64,000 bases of DNA from Clostridium sp. E02 (GCF_003833015.1 NZ_RJLQ01000003.1:62001-126000); one strand, 5' to 3'. Counted from the stretch's first letter, positions 28,502 to 39,496 are shown. The notes: generated by a model not told the origin, from the letters alone. A program made the numbers and translations.

Positions 28502-29860
28502 ATGAAGAAAAAAATCGCCAAAATTATGGCAATCGCTCTATCAGCCGCTTTGGGCCTGTCTTTAACAGCCTGTGGCAGTGCAAAGAGCAATCCTGATTCT
28601 AAAGCTGATACGAATACTGAAGGAAAAAGTACAACTGCCGTGTCCGACGAACCCGTTACCATTCGAATGTCCTGGTGGGGTGGGGATTCTAGACATACGG
28701 CAACAGAAAATGCAGTTAAAGCATTTATGGAAAAATACCCGAATATTACTGTGGATACCGAATATGGAGCATGGACCGGTTGGGAAGAAAAACAATCCTT
28801 GGGAATTTTAAGCGGTGAATGTGCTGATATCCTACAGATGGGCTCTAACTGGGTAACCGATTACAGCAGGGGTGGCGATTCTTTCCTCGATCTTAATCAG
28901 TATTCTGATGTTCTTAATTTAAGCCAGTTCCCAGAAGACAAATTAAAAGCCAACGAAGTAAACGGAAAATTAATGGCTATTCCTATTTCTCTAACCGGAC
29001 GCCTTTTTTACTGGAATAAAACTACCTTTGACGAAATAGGCTGTGATATTCCAACAGATGAGGCTTCTCTTTTAGCTGCTGGTGCCGCATTTAAAGCTTT
29101 TGGTGACGACTATTATCCTCTGGCTTTGGGTGAATATGACCGTGCTATTTTTATGGTGTACTATCTGGAAAGCAAATATGGAAAAGATTGGATTACAGAT
29201 GGGAATTTAAACTATACCGAAGATGAAATCAAAGAAAGTCTGGCATTCATAAACAGGCTGGAAGACGAACATGTCATTCCATCCATTGCTACCATCAGTG
29301 GTGACATGGCTGACTCTTTAGATAAGAACTCAAAGTGGATTGATGGGAAATATGCAGGTCTTATGGAATGGGATTCCGGTGTTTCCAAAGTAAAAGCAGC
29401 TTTAGAAGGCAGTGTAAACAAACCTGGGCAGGAATTTGTTATTGGGGATTTCATAAATCTGGGGGATTACCAGGGAGGTTCAACCAAGGTTTCCATGGAT
29501 TTTGCAATAAAAGCTTCTACCGAACATCCCAAAGAAGCTGCTATGCTGGTTAATTTTTTATTAAATGATCCAGAAGGCATAGAGATTTGTTCTACAGAAC
29601 GAGGGGTTCCATGCTCTTTTGTTGGAATCAAAGTTCTTAACGAAAAAAATATTGGAGATTCTATGACTAAGGAAGCGAATGCAAAAGTTTTAGACTATTG
29701 CAAATTCACACAGGATCCCCAGTTTGATAACAGCCAATTAAAAGCAAACCCTGATGGTTTGTACTATAAAATTTTTGGTAAATTAAGCACTAGAGAAATT
29801 ATGCCAGAAGAAGCTTCTAAGACTTTAATTGATGGGATCAAAGAGGTTATGGCAGAATAA
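28502..29860 (+). CDS. Second extracellular sugar-binding lipoprotein, paralog
   Basis: 452 aa with signal peptide and lipobox SLTAC. It is collinear with the protein at 23422-24807 and shares long stretches such as GAWTGWEEKQSL, PISLTGRLFYWNKT and SVNKPGQEFV, so it is a duplicated and diverged paralog. No permease genes accompany it; it probably feeds the permease pair at 20901-22657 with a different oligosaccharide. Under the operator at 28420. The downstream esterase suggests acetylated or esterified ligands. The ribosome site AAAGAGAGG precedes the ATG. Confidence 0.9.
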   Translation: MKKKIAKIMAIALSAALGLSLTACGSAKSNPDSKADTNTEGKSTTAVSDEPVTIRMSWWGGDSRHTATENAVKAFMEKYPNITVDTEYGAWTGWEEKQSLGILSGECADILQMGSNWVTDYSRGGDSFLDLNQYSDVLNLSQFPEDKLKANEVNGKLMAIPISLTGRLFYWNKTTFDEIGCDIPTDEASLLAAGAAFKAFGDDYYPLALGEYDRAIFMVYYLESKYGKDWITDGNLNYTEDEIKESLAFINRLEDEHVIPSIATISGDMADSLDKNSKWIDGKYAGLMEWDSGVSKVKAALEGSVNKPGQEFVIGDFINLGDYQGGSTKVSMDFAIKASTEHPKEAAMLVNFLLNDPEGIEICSTERGVPCSFVGIKVLNEKNIGDSMTKEANAKVLDYCKFTQDPQFDNSQLKANPDGLYYKIFGKLSTREIMPEEASKTLIDGIKEVMAE

Positions 29861-29890
29861 TTAAATTTATTTAGAAAGGATTATCAGATC

Positions 29891-30727
29891 ATGAAGCAGT
29901 TTACGCAGGAGATTTTTATTTCAGAAAAACAGACTGGTCATAAAAAGTTAACTGCTCCCGCAAAACTTTTTGCTTATGTCCTGGATCCAGTAACGATAGC
30001 CCCTGACCGAAGACGCCCGGCAATCATCATCTGCCCGGGTGGGGGATATGGTCATTTATCTGACAGGGAGAGTGAACCTGTTGCCATGCAATATCTGTCT
30101 ATGGGATATCACGTTTTTGTCCTACATTACAGTCTGGCACCTGATGTTTTTCCATATTCCCAGATGGAACTGGCTATGGCGGTCTCTTATATTCGTTCCC
30201 TTGAATCAAAATGGCTGATTGATACACAAAAAATCATTGTATCCGGTTTTTCTGCTGGGGGGCACCTAGCTTGCAGCCTGGGAGCTTTCTGGAATCAAGA
30301 GTTTCTCTATGGTCCCCTTGGATTGACACCAGAAGCGATCTGTCCTAATGGTATGATATTGGGATATCCCGTTGTCTCAGCAGGATCGTGCTGCCATGCT
30401 GGTTCGATAAAAAATCTACTGGGAACCAAATCAGAGGATGAATCGATGCGCCGCCTGGTTTCCATGGAATACCAGGTGGGACCACACACGCCAAAGACCT
30501 TTCTATGGCATACATCCACAGACGATTCCGTACCAGTAAAAAACAGTTATTTATTAGCAGAAGCTTTGACCGAACATGGAGTCAACGTTGAAATGCACAT
30601 TTACCCTTCAGGCTGCCATGGTCTTTCTCTGGCTAATAAAGAAGTGTCAGGAGATGACGGACGATATGTGAACCCCCAGTGTCAAAGTTGGATTCCACTT
30701 GTCAAAATCTGGTTAGAGAATTTTTAA
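29891..30727 (+). CDS. Alpha/beta hydrolase, acetyl-esterase-like
   Basis: 278-aa cytoplasmic esterase of the dienelactone/xylan-esterase type. The oxyanion segment is ICPGGGYGHLSDRE. The nucleophile Ser is in SGFSAGGHLAC, the acid Asp lies in HTSTDDSVPV, and the His in GCHGLSL. It lies 30 nt after the second binding protein, in one operon. Removal of acetyl groups from imported pectic or hemicellulosic oligosaccharides is inferred from context. No signal peptide. Confidence 0.8.
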   Translation: MKQFTQEIFISEKQTGHKKLTAPAKLFAYVLDPVTIAPDRRRPAIIICPGGGYGHLSDRESEPVAMQYLSMGYHVFVLHYSLAPDVFPYSQMELAMAVSYIRSLESKWLIDTQKIIVSGFSAGGHLACSLGAFWNQEFLYGPLGLTPEAICPNGMILGYPVVSAGSCCHAGSIKNLLGTKSEDESMRRLVSMEYQVGPHTPKTFLWHTSTDDSVPVKNSYLLAEALTEHGVNVEMHIYPSGCHGLSLANKEVSGDDGRYVNPQCQSWIPLVKIWLENF

Positions 30728-30746
30728 TAAAATATACAATAAAAAT

Positions 30747-30786
30747 GCGCAGCAGCTTTTGATGTAATCATCAAAAGCTGCTGCGC
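30747..30786. terminator. Bidirectional terminator between esterase gene and pfkA
   Basis: Perfect 18-bp stem from GCGCAGCAGCTTTTGATG and its complement with a TAAT loop, at a convergent junction. T-runs are short on both sides. Confidence 0.8.
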
Positions 30787-30804
30787 TTTCTCTATGTGGG
30801 ATTC

Positions 30805-31821
<1,017 letters not shown>

Positions 31822-31844
31822 TTACATTCCATACAATTTGTATT

Positions 31845-34800
31845 TTAATGCATTTTACCAATCTTTTCAAGTTTTTTTTCCACAAGTCTGATATTTTTTT
31901 CACCAATTTTTTTGGTTAGAATTTCAATAAGATCTGCTCCCGCATTCACATTCCAGTTCGATGGAAGGACCTTTTTTGCTCGTTCTTTTTCCAGATATAT
32001 GATGACCGAATCTCTCCCCTCGGATTCTTTGAGTTCTTCAAGAATCTCCCGTTCTACAACCTCATAGGTGGCTTTGTCCGGAAATTTCAACCAAACTTCT
32101 CTGGGAACTGCATCAAAGGGAATCACACCTTCACAGATCACCTTCCCCACCGGATCGTCTCCTATGGAAGCTCTCCCTTGTATAAATACCTTAGAATCCT
32201 CCACAAGCAGATCTCTCTTACGCTCATAATCCTTGGGAAATACAATGACCTCCACTGTGCCTGTCAGATCTTCTATGGTAAGGAATGCCATCATTTTGTT
32301 GTTTCTAGTGGTTTTGACTGATTTTCCAGTAATAATCCCGCCGATGGTAACGGAAGCACCGTCCAAAACTTTAGTTTCCTGGGTCTCCTCATCCACCACA
32401 AAATCGGCTGACACTGCATTTATATGATTTCTCCATGTAGTCTCATAGGCTTCCATGGGGTGACCGCTGACATAGATTCCCAGAGTTTCTTTCTCAAATG
32501 CAAGAATATCTTCTTTTGAAAACTCTCCCACCTCTGGAAATGAAATCTGAAACCGGCTTTTTTCTTCCTCTCCGGCTATGTCAAATAAAGTCATCTGCCC
32601 ATCTAAGGTATTTTTTTGATCCTTACTTCTCTGATCTAAAAGCTCCGGAGCAATTAAAAGTTTCTGTTTTCTGGTTCCTTTTAAAGTATCCAAAGCCCCT
32701 GACTTAATAAAGTTTTCCAGTGTCCTTTTATTCACCTCTTTATTGCTCATTCGGGTTATAAAATCTTCCAAATCATGAAAAATGCCATCCTGTTCTCTCC
32801 CTGAAACAATCATCTCTACCACTGATTTTCCCACGCTTTTAATTGCAGAAAGGCCGTAACGAATGGAATCTCCAGATACAGAGAAACCACTTTCTCCTTC
32901 ATTGATATCCGGAGGAAGGATCGCGATTCCCATACTTCTACAGCTTAAAATATACTCAGATACCTTTGTCACATTATCCATAACAGAAGTCAGAAGTGCT
33001 GCCATAAATTCCTGTGGATAATAATATTTTAGATAAGCCGTCTGATAGGACACCAGTGCATAAGCGGCAGCATGGGATTTGTTAAATGCATATTTTGCAA
33101 AATCAATCATCTCATCGTAGATCTGATTTGCAGTCTTTTCATCAATCCCGTTGGAAATGCAACCCGCTACTCCCTCATCGGGATTGCCATAGACAAAGTT
33201 CTGCCTTTCTTTTTCCATAACGGATGTTTTCTTCTTTGACATGGCTCTTCGAACCAAATCACTTCGCCCCATGGTATATCCAGCCAGATCTCTTACGATC
33301 TGCATTACTTGTTCCTGATATACAATACAGCCATGCGTGGGACTTAAGATATGTTCGAGCTGAGGGCATTCATAGGTAATGGAACTGCGGTCGTTTTTGC
33401 CTTTTAAATACTTGGGGATAAAATCCATAGGGCCCGGACGGTAGAGGGATATTCCTGCAATAATATCTTCCAGGCTTTCTGGTTTTAATTCTTTCATAAA
33501 GCTCTTCATTCCAGAACTTTCCAGCTGAAACACACCATCATCTTTTCCAGTTCCAATTGAATCTAGTACCCTTTTGTCATTATAATCAATCGCATCCATG
33601 TCGAGAGAGATTCCTCTGTTTTTCTCTATCCCATGTACTGCATTCTGGATCACGGTTAAGGTTCTAAGTCCCAGAAAGTCCATCTTCAAAAGTCCCAGCT
33701 CTTCTAGAATTGTCATAGTAAACTGAGTGGTTATGCTACCGTCTGAAGCTCTTGATAAAGGCACATATTCGTCAACAGAGGTCTTGCTTATAACAACTCC
33801 TGCCGCATGCATAGAAGTATGTCTTGGCAGCCCCTCCAGACGCATGGACATATCTATTAGATATTTAACCTCATCGTCCTCATTATAAGCATTCCTTAAA
33901 TCAGGGCTTTGTTTTAGTGCTTTTTCTAATGTCATACCAAGATCTCCAGGTATCATCTTGGCAATGGCATCGCACCGTGCATAAGGCATATCCAAAACTC
34001 GTCCTACATCACGAACCACACCTTTTGCAGCCAGTGTTCCAAAGGTTACAATCTGTACCACTTGTTCTTTGCCGTATTTTTCCACCACATAGTCGATCAC
34101 TTCCTGCCGTCTTTCATAACAGAAATCAATATCAATATCCGGCATGGATACTCGTTCTGGATTTAAAAAACGTTCAAATAGCAGTTGATAGCGAATGGGG
34201 TCTATATTGGTGATTCCAAGGCAATAAGACACGATACTTCCCGCTGCAGAACCACGCCCTGGACCTACAATAATATCCTGTGATCTTGCATAGTGAATAA
34301 AGTCCCAAACAATTAAAAAATAGTCCACATACCCCATGGAGCGAATGACTTCAAGTTCATAATTCAGTCTCTCATTTAATGTCCCATCCTCATCATCAGG
34401 ATAACGTTCTAAAAACCCTTCCGTACAGAGTTTTTTTAAATACGACCAGGAATCATACCCTTGTGGTACGTCATAACTGGGAAGTTTCGTAACACCAAAT
34501 TCGATTTCCACATTGCATCGCTTCGCAATCTTATGGGTGTTATCAATGGCCTCTTCTGCATAGGAAAAAAGGGTTCTCATTTCTTCCTCTGATTTGCAGT
34601 AAAACTGGTCCCCTTCATAACGCATACGATTCTCATCGGCAACCTTTTTACCAGTCTGTATACACAAAAGGATATCGTGAGGAGCTGCATCTTCTCCATA
34701 GGTGTAGTGAATATCATTGGTTGCCACCAATGGAATGCCTGTCTCACTATTTAACCGCATCATACCCTGATTTACCGTATTCTGCATGGGAATCCCATGA

Positions 34801-35330
34801 TCCTGGAGTTCTAAATAAAAATTCCCCTGTCCAAATATTTTCTGATAGCGTAGAGCCGCCTCTTTCCCTTTTTCGTACTGCCCTCTTCCGATGTATCGGG
34901 ATACTTCTCCTGCCAAGCAGGCACTTAATGCAATGATGCCCTCATGGTACGTTTCCAATACCTCATAATCGACCCTGGGTTTATAATAAAATCCTTCTAC
35001 AAACCCTTTTGAAACAATTTTCATTAGATTTTGATAGCCTTGATTGTTCTCTGCAAGAAGTACTAGATGATAATATCGATCTTCTCCTCCAACTATCTCT
35101 CTATCAAATCTTGAACCGGAAGTCACGTACACTTCACACCCGATAATCGGCTTAATCCCAACCTCATTGGCCGCTCTATAAAAATCAATTACGCCATACA
35201 TCACACCATGATCGGTAATTGCCATGCTGTCCATACCTAGTTCCTTTGCTCGGGACACAAGTTCTCCGATCTTACAGGAACCATCTAACAGACTGTATTG
35301 CGTATGTACGTGTAAATGTGTAAATGCCAT
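31845..35330 (-). CDS. dnaE: DNA polymerase III alpha subunit, DnaE type
   Basis: Replicative polymerase subunit, 1161 aa. The N-terminal PHP domain starts HLHVHTQYSLLDG. The polymerase core has the catalytic aspartates in MPDIDIDF and the GPGRGSAAGS segment. A helix-hairpin-helix region and an OB-fold (VTIGGIITGKSVKTTRNN) follow. There is no inserted exonuclease, so this is DnaE rather than PolC. I take the ATG at 35330 behind AAAGGAG. The usual neighbour pfkA follows. Confidence 0.97.
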   Translation of the reverse strand: MAFTHLHVHTQYSLLDGSCKIGELVSRAKELGMDSMAITDHGVMYGVIDFYRAANEVGIKPIIGCEVYVTSGSRFDREIVGGEDRYYHLVLLAENNQGYQNLMKIVSKGFVEGFYYKPRVDYEVLETYHEGIIALSACLAGEVSRYIGRGQYEKGKEAALRYQKIFGQGNFYLELQDHGIPMQNTVNQGMMRLNSETGIPLVATNDIHYTYGEDAAPHDILLCIQTGKKVADENRMRYEGDQFYCKSEEEMRTLFSYAEEAIDNTHKIAKRCNVEIEFGVTKLPSYDVPQGYDSWSYLKKLCTEGFLERYPDDEDGTLNERLNYELEVIRSMGYVDYFLIVWDFIHYARSQDIIVGPGRGSAAGSIVSYCLGITNIDPIRYQLLFERFLNPERVSMPDIDIDFCYERRQEVIDYVVEKYGKEQVVQIVTFGTLAAKGVVRDVGRVLDMPYARCDAIAKMIPGDLGMTLEKALKQSPDLRNAYNEDDEVKYLIDMSMRLEGLPRHTSMHAAGVVISKTSVDEYVPLSRASDGSITTQFTMTILEELGLLKMDFLGLRTLTVIQNAVHGIEKNRGISLDMDAIDYNDKRVLDSIGTGKDDGVFQLESSGMKSFMKELKPESLEDIIAGISLYRPGPMDFIPKYLKGKNDRSSITYECPQLEHILSPTHGCIVYQEQVMQIVRDLAGYTMGRSDLVRRAMSKKKTSVMEKERQNFVYGNPDEGVAGCISNGIDEKTANQIYDEMIDFAKYAFNKSHAAAYALVSYQTAYLKYYYPQEFMAALLTSVMDNVTKVSEYILSCRSMGIAILPPDINEGESGFSVSGDSIRYGLSAIKSVGKSVVEMIVSGREQDGIFHDLEDFITRMSNKEVNKRTLENFIKSGALDTLKGTRKQKLLIAPELLDQRSKDQKNTLDGQMTLFDIAGEEEKSRFQISFPEVGEFSKEDILAFEKETLGIYVSGHPMEAYETTWRNHINAVSADFVVDEETQETKVLDGASVTIGGIITGKSVKTTRNNKMMAFLTIEDLTGTVEVIVFPKDYERKRDLLVEDSKVFIQGRASIGDDPVGKVICEGVIPFDAVPREVWLKFPDKATYEVVEREILEELKESEGRDSVIIYLEKERAKKVLPSNWNVNAGADLIEILTKKIGEKNIRLVEKKLEKIGKMH

Positions 35331-35424
35331 CTGTACGTATCTCCTTTTATCCTCATTTCTTCTATTGTACCATATAACATAGCTCGGGAACATAATAAAT
35401 CAAAAAAAGCGGAAAGTAAAAGAA

Positions 35425-35458
35425 GCGGAACTTCCATTGTCTGTCAATGGCTGTCCGC
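35425..35458 (-). terminator. Intrinsic terminator of the hprK-crh cluster
   Basis: Minus-strand GCGGA...TCCGC outer and CCATTG-ACAGA-CAATGG inner stems with a small internal loop, followed by TTCTTTT. It lies 27 nt after the crh stop codon and before dnaE. Confidence 0.6.
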
Positions 35459-35484
35459 CTCGTAAAACCGTATTTTATTATACA

Positions 35485-35742
35485 TTATTCCTGATTGCTT
35501 AAATATTTCTCGATTTCACTGACGGCCTGTTCTTCATCGGAACCATCCGCTGTAATCGTAATCTGCTCTCCAGCTACAAGGCCCAGGGTCATCATGCCCA
35601 TAATACTCTTGGCATTCACCCTTTTGGATTCGATTTCAACATAGATGTTACTTTCATACTGGCTTGCAAGCTGTACCAACATAGCAACTGGTCTTGCCTC
35701 TAAGCCTGATGCAAGTTCGACGGTGACTGTTTTTCTTACCAT
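35485..35742 (-). CDS. crh: HPr-like catabolite repression protein Crh
   Basis: 85-aa HPr fold. The position of the phosphorylatable His15 is Glu here (SGLEARPVA), while Ser46 in the AKSIMG motif is kept. So it cannot pass phosphate in the PTS but can be phosphorylated by HPr kinase and act as a CcpA partner, the definition of Crh. The kinase is encoded four genes upstream in the same cluster. The ATG at 35742 follows GAGGAGG. An ordinary HPr must be encoded elsewhere. Confidence 0.88.
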   Translation of the reverse strand: MVRKTVTVELASGLEARPVAMLVQLASQYESNIYVEIESKRVNAKSIMGMMTLGLVAGEQITITADGSDEEQAVSEIEKYLSNQE

Positions 35743-35771
35743 AATTATCCTCCTCATTCCTATGAACGGAT

Positions 35772-36740
35772 CTATTCCATTCCCCTGCCCACGCCTGTCT
35801 CGCGCAGCCTCCCTGCCAGATCGCATAGCTTTCTAAGCCGGTGGTTCACTCCTGATTTACCAACAGGAGGGTCTAGAGCTTCTCCAAGCTCTTTTAATGT
35901 AGCATCTGGCTTGTCAATCCTTTCCCGAGCAATCTCACTTAAATGAGTGGGAAGTTCTTCAAGCCCAATTGTATCTCTGATATATTTTATATCTTCTATC
36001 TGCTTGACCGCAGCTGATACCGTTTTATTAATATTCGCAGTTTCACAGTTAACCTGTCGGTTCACACTGTTACGCATGTCTTTTAATATTCTTATATTTT
36101 CAAATTCCATTAAAGTAACTGGTGCTTCCATCACATTTAATATATCAACAATCTGATTTCCTTCTTTGATATAAACGACAAAGTAACGCTTTCGCTTCAC
36201 TATTTTGGCTTCTAGATCAAAGGTGGCTATGATGGATTTTAATTGTTCCGCTTTCTCTTCTGTCGCACAAACGATCTCATAATGATAAAATTTCTCCGGA
36301 TCACTAATGGACCCTGAAGAAAGAAATGCTCCTCTGATAAATGCTCTTCTACAACAGGATTGTTGAATCACAACATTTTTTACTATGCTTAAATTCTCCC
36401 CTACTTCTCCATTCTCATCGAGAAGCTTGGTTGCATGCAAAACACGGATCGCATCCTCATGTTCCCGTAGAATTACCGTATAAGTACGATTCTTATTCAA
36501 GTACGCATTTCGTCGAATAGAGATGTCAGTACTAATATTAAATGTTTTTTTCAATAATGTAAAGTACTTTCTTGCAACTGCTACATTTTCCGTATGAATT
36601 TTAATCGTATAGAGGTCTTCTTCCGATATAATTATCTTGCCACAAAGACTTATGATCGCAGCCATTTCTGCAATCTGACAATGCCTTGCCAGACTAACTT
36701 GTCTTGAAAGTTCTTCTTTTAACTTGGAAGAAAATGACAT
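35772..36740 (-). CDS. whiA: DNA-binding protein WhiA
   Basis: 322-aa protein combining an N-terminal LAGLIDADG-like homing-endonuclease fold without catalytic residues and a C-terminal HTH (PTHLSEIARERIDKPDATLKELGE...GKSGVNHRLRKL). In Firmicutes it influences cell division and chromosome segregation. It starts 2 nt after the rapZ stop codon and is probably coupled. The usual intervening yvcK gene is absent between rapZ and whiA. Confidence 0.95.
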   Translation of the reverse strand: MSFSSKLKEELSRQVSLARHCQIAEMAAIISLCGKIIISEEDLYTIKIHTENVAVARKYFTLLKKTFNISTDISIRRNAYLNKNRTYTVILREHEDAIRVLHATKLLDENGEVGENLSIVKNVVIQQSCCRRAFIRGAFLSSGSISDPEKFYHYEIVCATEEKAEQLKSIIATFDLEAKIVKRKRYFVVYIKEGNQIVDILNVMEAPVTLMEFENIRILKDMRNSVNRQVNCETANINKTVSAAVKQIEDIKYIRDTIGLEELPTHLSEIARERIDKPDATLKELGEALDPPVGKSGVNHRLRKLCDLAGRLRETGVGRGME

Positions 36741-36742
36741 GT

Positions 36743-37624
36743 CTAGACCATCCTTTTGCGTATAGTATCCTTATCAATATCACGGTGTTCTATCTTTATA
36801 CCGAATTCTTCTTGTGAACGCAGTCTTTCAAAGACAGACTTAGCAATGGTAACAGAGCGGTGTTTGCCTCCGGTACAGCCTATGGCGATAACAAGTTGAT
36901 TTTTGCCTTCCAGCACGTAATTGGGTATAAGGAATTCAAGCATATCATATAGCTTGTCCAAAAAAAGAGCTGCTGTCCCATATTGCGTCACAAAATCTCT
37001 TACCTCGATATCTTCTCCAGTTTTAGGACGTAATTCCTCCACATAATAAGGATTGGGCAGAAATCTTACATCAAATACCAGATCTGCATCCGAAGGAATT
37101 CCGTATTTAAAACCAAAAGAAAGGACGGTAATGTATAAATTCTTATACGCTTCATGGTTCATAAAAATCTTTTCCAGTTCTTGTCTCAATTCCTTTGTGA
37201 GAAGCTTGCTGGTATCTATGATGTAATCAGCTTCCTCTTTTAGAAATGCAAGCTTCCCACGTTCTTTTATAATTCCGCTGTCAATTCTCCCTCCAGCAGC
37301 CAGAGGATGAGCTCTTCTTGTCTCTTTGTATCTTTTAATCAGAGTCTCGTTACCGGCATCGAGAAATAAGATTTCAAAAGGAAGACGGTTTCTTGACCAA
37401 TCATCAAAAATCCGGTTTAAATCCATCAAATCATCTCCACTGCGAATATCAATTCCCAGAGCCGCATTCCGAATATTCCCCGGATTTTTAAAGGTCAGAT
37501 CCGCAAATGTTTCGATCAGAGGTATGGGAAGATTATCTACACAATAAAACCCCATATCCTCAAGCATCTTCAGTGCCTGCGTTTTACCCGCCCCCGACAT
37601 GCCCGTTACAATTACAAGTCTCAC
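36743..37624 (-). CDS. rapZ: RapZ/YvcJ nucleotide-binding protein
   Basis: 293-aa P-loop protein with Walker A GMSGAGKT at residues 8-15. The C-terminal domain carries GCTGGKHRSVTIA, which binds a phosphorylated ligand or RNA in relatives. In Gram-negatives RapZ directs RNase E to GlmZ; in Firmicutes YvcJ is a GTPase/ATPase of less clear role. It stands between murB and whiA. Confidence 0.95.
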   Translation of the reverse strand: MRLVIVTGMSGAGKTQALKMLEDMGFYCVDNLPIPLIETFADLTFKNPGNIRNAALGIDIRSGDDLMDLNRIFDDWSRNRLPFEILFLDAGNETLIKRYKETRRAHPLAAGGRIDSGIIKERGKLAFLKEEADYIIDTSKLLTKELRQELEKIFMNHEAYKNLYITVLSFGFKYGIPSDADLVFDVRFLPNPYYVEELRPKTGEDIEVRDFVTQYGTAALFLDKLYDMLEFLIPNYVLEGKNQLVIAIGCTGGKHRSVTIAKSVFERLRSQEEFGIKIEHRDIDKDTIRKRMV

Positions 37625-37643
37625 TTTTTTCTCCTTTGCACCG

Positions 37644-38555
37644 TTAAATCTTACCCAGCGTCTTTACTTCCATCTCAAGTTTTACTCCGGAGTTTTTTTG
37701 CACTCGTCTCTTCACTTCTTCGATAAGCGCCATAATTTCCGCTGCCGTGGCATGCTCTTTATTGATCACAAATCCACAGTGTTTTTCCGAAACCTGGGCA
37801 CCACCAAGGGAGAATCCCTTAAGCCCTGCATCTTCAATCAGTTTCCCTGCAAAATACCCTTCCGGTCTTTTAAACGTACTGCCAGCACTTGGATATTCCA
37901 AAGGCTGCTTTTCCTTTCTCCTGCGAAAGAGTTCATCCATACGGTTTTTAATGGATATTTCGTCTCCTTCTTTCAATCGGAGCTTTGCATCAACTACTAT
38001 ATACTGACTTGACAATATGCAGCTGGTCCGGTACCCTAATGAAAGTTCATCCGAAGATATTTCTTTGATTTCTCCATTTGCCGTTACCACCGTAACAAAA
38101 CGCAAAACCTCTTTCATCTCGGAACCATATGCACCTGCATTCATCACAACTGCACCGCCTAGTGTACCAGGAATTCCTGCTGCAAATTCAAAACCAGTAA
38201 GGGATGCCTTGTATGCTTCCTTGGCAAGCCGGGCAAGGGAAATCCCTGCTCCAGCTTTTATGAATCCAATCTCCTTATCCACACTGCAATCACGAAATCC
38301 ATCCATGGAAATGACAACTCCGTCGAATCCTTCATCTGCAACCAAAAGATTGCTTCCGTTCCCCAATATGAAAAATGGAATTTCTTCCCTGCGACACAAA
38401 GTAATAATTCCAGCCAGTTCTTTTTTATCTCCTGGAGTTACAAAGAATTTGGCTGGGCCGCCAACACGGAACGATGTATGCTTACACATCTCTTCTCCAG
38501 CTAAGATGTGATTTTTATCGGCTGCATCAAGAAGTTTTTCATAAATTCCAGTCAT
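37644..38555 (-). CDS. murB: UDP-N-acetylenolpyruvoylglucosamine reductase
   Basis: FAD enzyme that makes UDP-MurNAc in peptidoglycan synthesis. About 303 aa, type II-like. The FAD-binding portion has FRVGGPAKFFVTP, GNGSNLLVADEGF and AGIPGTLGGAVVMNAGAYG. The catalytic Ser lies in YPSAGSTFKRP. The ATG at 38555 with GAGG at 6 nt is preferred; a TTG at 38567 overlaps the end of hprK. Confidence 0.96.
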   Translation of the reverse strand: MTGIYEKLLDAADKNHILAGEEMCKHTSFRVGGPAKFFVTPGDKKELAGIITLCRREEIPFFILGNGSNLLVADEGFDGVVISMDGFRDCSVDKEIGFIKAGAGISLARLAKEAYKASLTGFEFAAGIPGTLGGAVVMNAGAYGSEMKEVLRFVTVVTANGEIKEISSDELSLGYRTSCILSSQYIVVDAKLRLKEGDEISIKNRMDELFRRRKEKQPLEYPSAGSTFKRPEGYFAGKLIEDAGLKGFSLGGAQVSEKHCGFVINKEHATAAEIMALIEEVKRRVQKNSGVKLEMEVKTLGKI

Positions 38556-38563
38556 CAGACACC

Positions 38564-39496
38564 TCAATCATCTTGTTTTCTAGAAAGGTTTGCCTGAACG
38601 CGGTTATACAATTCCTGAGCCGCGTTGTACCCCATCTTCTTTTGTCTATAATTGACAGCCGCAGATTCAACAATGATGGCCAAATTACGTCCCGGACGAA
38701 CCGGAATGGAATGACAAACCACTTCATTGCCTAAAAATTCTGTAAACTGATCTTCCAGTCCCAGCCTGTCATATTCTTTATCTTTATCCCAGTCTTCCAA
38801 CTTAATCACCATATCTATGGCCTGGGTATCTTTCACACTCTCAACACCAAATAAAGTCTTGACATCAATAATGCCAATCCCTCTCAATTCTATAAAGTGT
38901 CTGGTGATTTCCGGTGCACTCCCAATCAGCGTATCATCACTGACTTTACGGATCTCTACCACATCATCGGTTACCAGACGGTGCCCTCTTTTAATAAGTT
39001 CCAGAGCTGCCTCGCTTTTACCGATTCCACTCTCACCCATAATTAGAACACCTTCGCCAAATACATCCACCAGTACCCCATGAATGCTAATACAAGGCGC
39101 AAGTTTTACCTTCAGCCAACGAATCACCTCTGCCATCAGATCTGATGTTGTTTTATCTGATACCAGGCATGGGATTCCATATTGGTTGCACAAAGTCAGT
39201 AAATCCTCATCTGGAGTCTGACTCCGGCTGTACACCAAACAGGGAATCTGATAGGAAAGCAGCTTGTCATAGACCTCAAGTTTTCTTTCATGGCTCATCT
39301 GATTGATGTATTCCTGCTCAACATATCCTATGATTTGGACACGCTCGTTGTCAAAGTGATCAAAAAAACCTGCCAGCTGCAATGCCGGACGATTGACATC
39401 CGGATGGCTAAGCACCGTCTTCTCTGCATCAATCTCCGGAGTCATATTCCGCAGATTCATTTTTTCAATTAAATCAGTAATAGGTACTCCATGCAT
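38564..39496 (-). CDS. hprK: HPr kinase/phosphorylase
   Basis: Bifunctional enzyme that phosphorylates Ser46 of HPr and Crh and reverses it, the sensor of Gram-positive catabolite repression. 310 aa. Walker A GESGIGKS at 154-161. The family signature ELRGIGIIDV lies near 205, and a conserved C-terminal VRPGRNLAIIVE segment follows. The start at 39496 is 8 nt from AAAGGAG. murB follows after 8 nt. Its partner Crh is in the same cluster. Confidence 0.96.
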   Translation of the reverse strand: MHGVPITDLIEKMNLRNMTPEIDAEKTVLSHPDVNRPALQLAGFFDHFDNERVQIIGYVEQEYINQMSHERKLEVYDKLLSYQIPCLVYSRSQTPDEDLLTLCNQYGIPCLVSDKTTSDLMAEVIRWLKVKLAPCISIHGVLVDVFGEGVLIMGESGIGKSEAALELIKRGHRLVTDDVVEIRKVSDDTLIGSAPEITRHFIELRGIGIIDVKTLFGVESVKDTQAIDMVIKLEDWDKDKEYDRLGLEDQFTEFLGNEVVCHSIPVRPGRNLAIIVESAAVNYRQKKMGYNAAQELYNRVQANLSRKQDD

